Source: Macrothele yani (lineage: Eukaryota > Arthropoda > Arachnida > Araneae > Macrothelidae). Taken from it: 64,000 nt of DNA. Position 1 is the first letter of the stretch, and the number at the start of each line of letters is the position of its first letter. The DNA lies in assembly GCA_039090855.1 (NCBI GenBank), contig CM077024.1, positions 69,194,594 to 69,258,593 of the forward strand, given 5' to 3'. Under the pieces are notes generated by a model. The model ran no database searches, was not told the DNA's origin, and worked only from the letters and a program-made list of their open reading frames with translations. Shown here one piece after another: positions 55,861 through 64,000 of this stretch. A program made the translations under genes and the position numbers.

Positions 55861-57607
55861 CACAGACGGACGGACAGACAGAACAATATCATGAGATTTT
55901 GTTTTTGCAAAAGACGTGCTACTAAATAAAGTATTTTCTTTCAAAATCTGTTAATTACATTAGTTTTCAATTTGTAGCTGTAAAAAATGGTTTGACAAAG
56001 TAAATAATTTTGAAAGATATTGATGCATATTTTTTGTTAATAGCATGATATCACTTCATATTAAAGTCGAAGTTTTCTATAATAACAATAATAATAATAA
56101 TACTTCATAATTAGTATATTGCATATAAATATTAAAAGAAAATGGCATTTTAAGTTCGGTAAACAGAATTTTCTACGAAATGAGGATTTAGATACTTTGC
56201 TTCTTTATGTTAAAATATTGCAGTGTGCGTTAGGAAGCGTGGTTTCTACGGCACAGTTAAAAATTCATTGTGCTCTGCAAAACGTCCTCTGTCTTACGTT
56301 CGGCTGCGACAGAAATTCGTAAACTTCGAGGGCCAATTGTACAACAATGACGTTCCTTCTCTAACTAACTCAGATAATAGGAAAAGAAAAAGCTTACCAC
56401 GAACCGGAGTACGATGATGTACTTTACAAGTATAATCATCGTACCGTGTCTTTCAAGCAGTTTTTCCCTGATCTACTTTAACTTCCCAGTACAGCTAACA
56501 AAGTTGGGAAACGATTACCCTAGCACTTAACCACATAGAGAGAAGAACGGGGTATGAACAGTAGACATGATCTGTACATAAGACGTTAAAACATTTGCGC
56601 ATTGTATCATTTCGTCAGCACTCAGCTGTGATTCGATAACTAATGCCCTGGGTTGCTTTTCGACGAAACTGAAAATTTTCAGTATCCTCAAATTTTGTAA
56701 TACTCAAGTTTCTGTAAGCGGAATAAAAACAAATAAACTATAGTTACGTCTTCAAATTATTCTTATTGAAGCGAAATGTCTGGGATAAAAGCTTAATTAC
56801 TCATTCAGATCAAAAAGTGTTTTCACTTGTCGTAAGATAAAAGTTTACCATCCTCCCAACGGTAAGCTCAAGTAATTAAAGCGTTATGTCTGGCAATTTT
56901 TTCTATTTCAGTAGTTTCTCATTTCTGAAATCTTTGAAAAGTGCTATGGATATTCCTAAAATAATTTCATCTCCCTGTGCATTCGTCCCACAACTTATGT
57001 GCGCTTATGTGCGCTTTCACCTCATTGTGCAGAACATAAAGCTCAAGAAACCAGATGAGCTAAATTGTAGAACTTGCAGATGACATATTGTGTGGTCACT
57101 TGTAGGATTTCGCGTTGTTTCTTGTGGAAAGAAATATGATATATGTCAACATTTAATTTGTCTTCACGAACATTTCGATAAGATGTACGCACACACATTG
57201 GTTGGTTAACATTCAAAAACAAAAGCACTAGTACTACATACGAATATACAATAATTTCTTCAGATTTAAAACTTATCTGTCATTTAGTTGTATAAGTTGA
57301 AGGACTAAAATTAGGGCCAAGGTAAAGTCCCCTGTTTGGAAAGTGCTTCAAAATAGAAAAATGAACTATCAGATTTGTAGGAGTATGATGATAAGGGTGC
57401 TGACGGCAAACCAGTACTACATAATTCTTGCATGCACATAAATAGTTCTTGCACTTCTTGTAATTCTCGCATGCGTTTGAAAATATCGGTCAAATATCAA
57501 TACAGTACTAACTAGGGATTTTAAAATCATTATAATAGGTTATGTTGAAGTTTACCAAACACTTTTATGTCTTTCTGCAGAGAATCAGAGGTTTCAAGGT
57601 ATTTACA
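55861..57607. other. No recognisable feature
   Basis: AT-rich; includes an (AAT)n stretch at 56085-56103. Short frames lack motifs. Confidence 0.45.
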
Positions 57608-57609
57608 TA

Positions 57610-58863
57610 CGGAGGGTGAATCGAAAGTTTTGCAAACTTTGGATCACTTCATATCTTTCCACGTACTTTAACGACGAAAGCTGACTAGCATTCAAAGTAC
57701 AGGCCATAGTGTAGCGCTGTCTTTAGCCATCTGTCTGCCTGATCTTCGATTTCGCGGCGGTACCAGTTCTTGTCCTTCGAGGCGAAGAACTCCTTCACCC
57801 CAGCTGCCACCTACTCCAGGTTGTTGAAGTGCCGTCCACGAAGGAAATGGGCCATGGACCGGAACAAGTAATAATCCGACGGGGCGAGGTCCGGACTATA
57901 TGCTGTGTGTGGCATCAGTTCGATGCCCTCAAGTTCCTGAAGTTTTGTCCGGGTCGTTCGAGCGGTATGAAGCCGAGCGTTTTCCTTCTGTGGGAAAGCG
58001 CGCATTCTGTTCACCAGTGCCGGGAACTTCTCGTCCAAAGCGGCATACATCCGCTCCAGCTGTTCAGAGTATAGGTTGACGTTGATGGTCCAACCGTCTG
58101 GAACAAATGCATAATAGATTATCCCCTCGAAATTCCACCAGACGCAAAGCATCATTTTGTGCTCGAAGCGCCGACATTTGTCAACAGGTTTAGGAAGCTA
58201 ACCCGGGCTCAACTACTGCCGTTAGGATTACGGAAATAGTCCCACTTTTCATCGCACGTAACAATTCTCTTGATGAAACGTACATGGCGCGGGTTTTCTT
58301 GGAGTTTCGTGCACACTTACACTCGGCGGTTTGCTTCAGCTGGCGTCAGTTCGTGAGAGACAATGCGGCACCTTGGCGAGGTCCTGAAGGTGACGAACCA
58401 CAGTGGTCTGTGATACGCCCAGCTCGCTTGATAATGTCTGAGTGCTGGTTGTCGGATTTGCTTCTACGGCATGGCGCATCTAATCCACGGTTCGCGGCCT
58501 GCCTGACTTTTGCTGATCGTCGAGGTTTCTGTCACCTGAGCGAATGTTTTTGAACCATGTGGCTGCGGTGCTGTGGTCCACGGAACCTTTCTCTTTTGCA
58601 TGACAATTGTATCGTGTTGCTTGAGCAGCGTTATGGCCGAGTTAGCAAACGTTCCCTAATTAGCCGATTGTGGCTGTTGATCTTTTAGGCGTTCCAACCA
58701 CTGACAGAACGATGGCAAGCAGTGCTGTTCATAGCAACGACCACCCATTTACATCCATTTCGGTTGACTGCAGTGCGCGACTTGAACTAGTTTAAACAGG
58801 TGACATACCCGCCGCAGCACATGCGTTTATGCAAATCATGCAAAACTTTGGATCCACCCTTTG
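57610..58863 (-). mobile_element. Mariner DNA transposon, 1254 bp
   Basis: Ends CGGAGGGTGAATCGAAAGTT (left) and, reversed, CAAAGGGTGGATCCAAAGTT (right), both continuing TTGCA. TA at 57608-57609 and 58864-58865. The size is normal for mariner. Confidence 0.88.
57685..58650 (-). pseudogene. Mariner transposase (DD34D type)
   Basis: N-terminal half (58650-58350), in pieces: WFKNIRSGDRNLDDQQKSGR, TSTQTLSSELGVSQTTVVRH (helix-turn-helix), HLQDLAKVPH. Catalytic half: MMLCVWWNFEGIIYYAFVPD; FPQKENARLHTARTT, where the second acid is E instead of D (usually HDNARPH); HTAYSPDLAPSDYYLFRSM, the mariner signature with the third D. A TAG after RHFNNLE (57811) precedes VKEFFASKDKNWYRREIEDQ and HYGLYFEC-TAG (57685-57687). 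Frameshifts and stops make it a pseudogene. Confidence 0.85.
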
Positions 58864-58865
58864 TA

Positions 58866-59212
58866 ACAAACGTGCTTAAGTTACCATTCATAGGTATAAA
58901 AAAGGAACGATTTTATAAATTCTAATCTGTTTGCGAATTGCAACAAACTTAAGAAAATGTGATACTCCCATATGACACCAGTAAATCCTAATGTCTGTAT
59001 TTAAGAACATTGTAAATCATTCATCTTCTACAGCAAGACCTAAACTTGTATTGAATATAAAGAGGATTCAGAAAGAAGAGCTGACCTGAAATCAGACCTG
59101 AGATCTGACCTGAAACCTAAATTAAATTCGAATTTATCGATTTAGAACTCTTAGGAAACGATGTTACGCTAAAACTTGACTTAATTCCGTTTTTTGTGAT
59201 TGTTGGTTCTGG
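58866..59212. other. No recognisable feature
   Basis: AT-rich, no signal. Confidence 0.45.
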
Positions 59213-59441
59213 GATTTAGCGACCACCGTAAGAAACTCTAAGGGTTATAAGCCTACTCTAAGGGTTATGTTAGTGATCAGTAGTCATTCACTAACGTAGG
59301 GCCACTGGCTCTAGGCATAAGGGAGAGGAAGCGCTATCAGATGACCACACCAGCCATGCCTCATCCAGAAATCGAAACAGCGCTTATTTCGAATGGATTG
59401 GGCAGAAGCCAGTTTCTCAGAACAATCGGCCACTGGGAAAG
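59213..59441 (-). mobile_element. Degraded SINE (family A) with internal duplication
   Basis: Minus-strand copy: GGATTTAGCGACCACCGT tail, GGGCCACTGGCTCTAGG body, degraded B box. CTCTAAGGGTTAT is duplicated at 59236 and 59255. Confidence 0.6.
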
Positions 59442-59454
59442 CGATTCGAAATAT

Positions 59455-59527
59455 CAGAATTACGGAAAATAAATAAAACAGGAAAAGAAAAACACTTGAT
59501 ATTTGAGAAAAACAATTTAAGAGACGT
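59455..59527 (+). repeat. Dispersed ~73-bp repeat, copy 2
   Basis: Matches 35553-35626 with few changes. Confidence 0.75.
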
Positions 59528-61570
59528 TTTCGACTCTTTTTTTTTTGTTTAATTTTTAAGCGTTTTAAAACTCCTGTTTTTTCTTTAAACCGGAGTTGAA
59601 ACCTGAAAGAGGGAAATTATTGCTGTTTGTAACAAGTCCTTTTTATGAACAGGATATAAATTTGAATTATTTCATTAAAAAAGAACGAGGAAGCAGGATG
59701 ACAATTTTGAAATCACAGCCACCTCGGAACCTGAAAAAATTCATAGCCGTATAAAAATTCAATAGTAATATGAGAAATTTCGGACAACGCTAATCATTAT
59801 ACAAAATGTGTTGACTGTTTTTACAGATGAATCACTCAAGTTATTTTAGCACTACGCATAATGAAAGCCCTAGGAAAACAGTTTTTTAATTATGTCAATC
59901 TTATGATCTCTGATCTGTATTAAAATATCTCTCGGGTATGAAATTTTTTTAAAGAAGTGTGTTTTTTTTTCAAACATTAACTACACGTTTTAATAATTTG
60001 CAGCAGTTATTTCTAAGCCTTTATACACGATATTTCACGACTTGTGGAAAACACTGTAATTCAATACTGAAAATAAAAGATGTTTCGCAATATTTGAGGC
60101 CTTTCAAGACCACTAACAAAGAAAAGTTCTTCTGCATGAAAATCAAAATTCCGGTTTCTGTAACAGCGTTATTAAACTCGGTTGAAAAGCTGTCTTTTCC
60201 AATTTTCACGTTTCGTTGCTAGTGCAAGTTTTCGTTTTTTAGATCGCCGAAAAAACGGGTCTTTCATTTTGCTCAGTGGTTTGCGGAGATGTTATCGTTT
60301 GAAATCTTTTGTGCTTTTGTTCTCAGTTTGCTAATCAAGCAAAAGAATATTTCCTTTTTTTATGTCCGGGTTTTTCAAACGTCTTTTCAAGAAGGTCAGA
60401 TGCCAGCAAAAGATGTTGCACAAAGTAACTAACTTGGCAAAGTGTTTCCCAAAGATTATGCTATTAATCCCTGCTTCCAGAAATTTTTCTGCTCTAAAGA
60501 CGACAACGAGATTTTCAGGAGTATAACGTCACAGACATTCAAAGTTGGATTTTGAATTATATAGCCATGTCATTGTTATTATTATGAAAAATGAAAAAGA
60601 AGTAGTACAATGAAATAACGGTCCTTAAGGTCATATGAATGAGAAATAAACGTATAAGCTACGTGCTTCTAGTAAAAGACTGATTTAGAATAAGTATTAA
60701 CTGGTTAAAGTTCCTAAGGAAAACAGCACGTTGCATCGCTTGTTGCTAACGCTAATCACAGACTGGCTACACAGCTCGAAACACGAGCTCTAGTCAATTC
60801 AATTAACACAGATGTATCAATCGCGATGTCGATGTTAATTGCATTATTTCCGCACTCTGAATATTAAGAATATCTTCTAAGAAAAAGTGAGAGTGAAAAA
60901 GGAACAACTTAAACAACTGGCCCGGGCAAAACTTTATACGTAGAGAGAACATTTTTCCATCTTTTTGCAAAATAAATTAGTTTTGTTACTTTCTATATTA
61001 CATTAATGAAACCTTTTGAGCGCGCATTCCCAGATCTATAAAATACGCGAACATAAATATTGGAAATTCGAAATTTAGTGAACACTTGTACATATACTGT
61101 TAAAATCTTGCCCTTGGCAATTATATTTAAATCGAGGTGATCACACTAATTCTCGGTTAAGAACGTGGTAATTTGAATTGCAGTAGAATTCATTAAAAGG
61201 AGATCGAAGGAGAAAGAACATTTAGGCTTCTCTGAAGAAATGATAGCATGGAAACATATTAATATATAAACACAAGATGCGCATCATGTTTTATTAATCA
61301 TTTATGATAACACATCTATCATGGGGACCAATGACTTTTCTACAGATTTTGACCTTTTAAATAATGCACTTATCTGATTAAAATGTGTAGTCCAGCCACA
61401 ACTCATAAGACTCGTAGGAATTTCCTGCTTGACAATTCTGTGACTGGATACTGTTTGGGGGTGTCAAAGTGAATAAAAAAATCTTGGGAAGACATCTGAA
61501 ATAGGGCTTGCTAGCTATTGAAAAATATGCATCGTACCAGATTTACATTTTTATCTACCCAGGAAAAACA
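59528..61570. other. About 2 kb without a recognisable feature
   Basis: AT-rich DNA with several T runs. The plus frame at 59959-60222 shows no motif. Confidence 0.5.
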
Positions 61571-61587
61571 GTTTTGCTGGGTCAGTA

Positions 61588-61620
61588 CTGGGCCATTGCT
61601 GGCAGCCAGCAATGGCCCAG
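61588..61620. repeat. 15-bp perfect palindrome at a GC transition
   Basis: Arms CTGGGCCATTGCTGG and CCAGCAATGGCCCAG with a 3-nt loop. It sits where base composition rises sharply toward the jockey-like element. Confidence 0.85.
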
Positions 61621-61759
61621 CCCTATGTTGCCGCTGCCGAACCTTCAGTACAATGTCCGGGCGACCAACAGAAAGGCCAGCATTTCAGGCCAACAGCTGG
61701 CCACCGGTTGCCACCCGATCAGTTGTCATATGCCCGAGCTGACCTTGTGACGGATCATT

Positions 61760-62492
61760 TTGTCATTTCGTCTTGAACGATTACATAACCGAAGGGACAG
61801 CTGTTCATCCAGCTGATGGGGGATGGCGGCCCCACGGCCCGAGCCGACATGTACTAGATGTGAATTTTCACATTTTTTATGTTTTTTGTTTTTTCACTTG
61901 ACACGCTCCCGCCTCAGTTGTTGGTTGCTGAGGTTGTGATTATGCGCCAGCTCTGGATTACAGTTTATCGTTTTCTATCCTGTCTTCTCCACTTCATGTT
62001 CCTTTCTTTGTTCTTCCGAGCTGGTTAGCTAGACCTACCTGCACGTTTGCCGTGTGCGGTGACCCGTAAGGTGGAAAAGGGGATGCTGGAGGCTGAGGTT
62101 TCTGGAGGCCTGGGTGTTGTTGTCGCCAGTTGCCAACACTCCTCTTTGCCCCCTGCTTCACCCTAAACGGGCGGCTGGGAACTAACCCACTCCTAGTCAA
62201 TGAGGTCTGTGAACGAGTGGAGCCCAGACCTCTAACGGCTTGTCGTCTCGTACGACAGGGTGAGTCTGGGGATAGGGTGGGCATGCCAAAGGGGTGTTCC
62301 CCAGGCATGGGAAAGTCTGGGTGCTCGCCGAGCGCATGTCTTGCCCTATCAACTTGCTATATCCGCTTGCTATCCCTAGAGTCGTGTCCTGCGTCCACTT
62401 GGGCTTGCGGACCTCCGGCTCTCCCTCGTTGGCTCCCTCGTTGGGCTTGATTGTGGGTGGGAAAGTCGGCGGATGAATTCTAAAAACTTTTT
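61760..62492 (+). other. Probable 5' UTR of the jockey-like LINE
   Basis: GC-richer, no credible frame, leading into ORF1. The true 5' end could be anywhere from about 61570 to 61910; no target duplication can be checked because the 3' end is outside the window. Confidence 0.5.
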
Positions 62493-63728
62493 ATGGCTCT
62501 AAATGATATTTCCCACGAACCTAAAACCAAAAGAGGTATTGAGGAAGGCTTAGCTCCTTCCGCTAAAAAGCATGTGCCCGATTGTTCGAATGCCAGATTC
62601 TTTTTTGTGCACTCATTGGACCCTTCAAAGCCTTTGAGTGCCAAAAGTCCATTTTGGATCAACAAAGCACTCCAATCCATAGCAAGCTCTCCCAAGAGCG
62701 TAAAGAAGCTCCAATCTGGAGATCTTCTTGTAGAGATGTCCACTGTGGCCTACAGTACCACACTTATTAACACCACCACGCTGCTGGAGACTCCGGTCAA
62801 AATAACACCCCATGGATACCTAAATTCATCTCGAGGTGTTGTCTCCTCTCAGGACCTCGTTGAGTGTACTGAGGAAGAACTACTAGAAGAACTGAGGAGT
62901 CAACAAGTTACGGGTGTGCGGCGTATACTCTTTAGGCGGAATGGGCAGTCCGTCCCATCCCGCAACATCATTTTAACGTTTGATAGCCCTTCGCTGCCTA
63001 CGTCCATCAAGGCAGGGTATCTTCACCTAGAGGTACGCCCGTACATCCCTAACCCTTTGAGATGTTTTAGGTGCCAGTCTTATGGCCATTCTCAGCAGTC
63101 GTGCAGGAGCAATCCTAGGTGTGCACGCTGTGGTGCCACAGAACATCTTTTGCAGGAATGTGTGGCCGAGGCCGAGTTTTGTGTGAACTGTAAGGGTTCA
63201 CACGCGGCATCAGCCACAGATTGTCCCAAGTGGAAGGAGGAGAAGGAAATCCAAAGGATCAAAACGGTGGAAAATATTTCCTATCCTGAGGCCAGAAGAA
63301 AAGTGGTTCCCTATACATCTGATCGGCGATCATACGCTTCAGTGGTGGTTGCCAAATCTACGGTTGCCATTCAGACCGACATTCAGATCCCCCTTAAATG
63401 TCCATACAATGTTAACGACATCATCGCAGCCGGACTGGAGGCACTCCAGTCTCGAGCTAGGGGTCTGAAAGAGCCACCCACCACTTCGCCGAAGCAGACT
63501 CATCCCACCACCAACAAGGGAACTCAGGCCACTTCTTCTAACAAAAAGACCAAAGCCCAGGATAAGAAAAGCATTTCTTCTCCTCCAAAATCTCAGGAAA
63601 CGACTCAACGTCGTGCGCCTCCCGTTAAGACACTTGGGACAAAACATGCTCCCATCTTAGCCCCTAGTCACACGCCTCCAGATCTGGGGGAACCCCCATC
63701 AGAGGGGATGGAGCCGGACTTCGTTTGA
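62493..63728 (+). CDS. Jockey-like ORF1, gag-like protein with three CCHC knuckles
   Basis: 411 residues, uninterrupted. The ATG at 62493 is the first in frame after an upstream TAA. It binds the element RNA to form the transposition particle (known role of the family). The N-terminal part (VHSLDPSKPLSAKSPFWINK; then STTLINTTTLLETPVKITPH) matches the pre-knuckle domain of jockey gag. Three knuckles follow: CFRCQSYGHSQQSC (~residues 191-204), CARCGATEHLLQEC (~210-223) and CVNCKGSHAASATDC (~230-244). The C-terminal third is Lys/Thr/Pro-rich and low in complexity. ORF2 starts 28 bp downstream. Intact coding in a window full of fossils marks a young insertion. It could equally be called a nucleic-acid-binding protein of a jockey-type element. 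Confidence 0.9.
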   Translation: MALNDISHEPKTKRGIEEGLAPSAKKHVPDCSNARFFFVHSLDPSKPLSAKSPFWINKALQSIASSPKSVKKLQSGDLLVEMSTVAYSTTLINTTTLLETPVKITPHGYLNSSRGVVSSQDLVECTEEELLEELRSQQVTGVRRILFRRNGQSVPSRNIILTFDSPSLPTSIKAGYLHLEVRPYIPNPLRCFRCQSYGHSQQSCRSNPRCARCGATEHLLQECVAEAEFCVNCKGSHAASATDCPKWKEEKEIQRIKTVENISYPEARRKVVPYTSDRRSYASVVVAKSTVAIQTDIQIPLKCPYNVNDIIAAGLEALQSRARGLKEPPTTSPKQTHPTTNKGTQATSSNKKTKAQDKKSISSPPKSQETTQRRAPPVKTLGTKHAPILAPSHTPPDLGEPPSEGMEPDFV

Positions 63729-63756
63729 TCATTTTCATTTTCATTTCACTTATAAC

Positions 63757-64000
63757 CATGGCTTCAATCATCCAGTGGAACTGTCGAGGTTTTCGGACGA
63801 ACTTTGATGAAGTGAAACATCTGCTTTCATTTTACTCTCCGGTGTGCCTTTGTCTACAGGAAACGAAGCTTAAGCCATCAGAATTGCTTTCAGTTCGAGG
63901 CTACAGTGCATTTCGGACAGATAACTCGTCTGGAAATATAGCCAGTGGGGGAGTCGCTATTCTCGTCCCTCACAGGGTTCCGGTATCTTCCGTCGCGGTT
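63757..64000 (+). CDS. Jockey-like ORF2, endonuclease start (partial)
   Basis: ATG at 63757 opens MASIIQWNCRGFRTNFDEVK, the N-terminus of an apurinic-type endonuclease: N and R of QWNCRG, then VCLCLQETKLKP with the catalytic E, and SGGVAILVPHRV. It stays open for 81 codons to the window edge. The RT domain would lie to the right. It is 28 bp after ORF1, typical of a bicistronic jockey mRNA. Confidence 0.92.

Noticed and set aside
61508..61750. 80-codon plus frame before the jockey-like element
   Set aside because: Crosses the palindrome, shows no motif and has a competing frame of equal length.

Overview
This window looks like eukaryotic, AT-rich intergenic DNA from an arthropod genome. A spider or other chelicerate is my best guess, from the mix of jockey-, R1- and Tx1/L1-like LINEs, Penelope-like elements and many unrelated Tc1/mariner families; the sequence alone does not prove it. 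I found no convincing host gene, rRNA, bacterial operon or CRISPR array. Nearly everything I can support is a transposable element, and almost all are broken.

Left part (1-15.5 kb): a Penelope-like retroelement (PLE) runs off the left edge with reverse transcriptase and the start of a GIY-YIG domain. A decayed LINE split by a small fold-back insertion follows. Next come a full-length Tc1-like element (3876-5303), an internally deleted mariner-like element (5538-6337), and a piggyBac-like MITE with TTAA target duplications (6451-8116) into which a second full-length Tc1-like element jumped (6541-7964). Beyond 8 kb are sparse SINEs, hairpins, a GT microsatellite and two adjacent minisatellites (14637-15116).

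Middle (15.5-38.4 kb): a Tc1-like element (15545-22544) is split by a 5.7 kb R1-like LINE with a 12-13 bp target duplication. Then come Tc1-like elements at 22907-24318 and 25486-26983, a second PLE fragment ending in a hammerhead-ribozyme-like sequence (27602-28487), and an element with roughly 290 bp terminal inverted repeats and a DDxD transposase (29743-33043), itself interrupted by a Tc1-like element (31127-32685). Two more decayed Tc1-like elements lie at 33950-35175 and 37184-38354.

Right part (38.4-64 kb): two SINEs flank a giant inverted repeat with arms of about 680 bp (40062-41838) that holds a third SINE in its spacer. A Tc1-like element (41993-51151) is split by a 7.9 kb Tx1/L1-like LINE with a duplicated 3' UTR. 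Further Tc1-like (52964-54378) and mariner (57610-58863) copies follow. At the right edge is a jockey-like LINE with an intact 411-residue ORF1 and an open ORF2 leaving the window; it is the only element here whose coding sequence shows no damage.

Twelve Tc1/mariner-type insertions keep both ends or nearly so, most with TA duplications. Nesting gives relative ages: each host element is older than the element inside it. The least ordinary structures are the two hammerhead-like folds tied to PLEs, the giant inverted repeat, the long-TIR element whose repeats carry the transposase 3' end, and the hairpin-bearing minisatellite pair.
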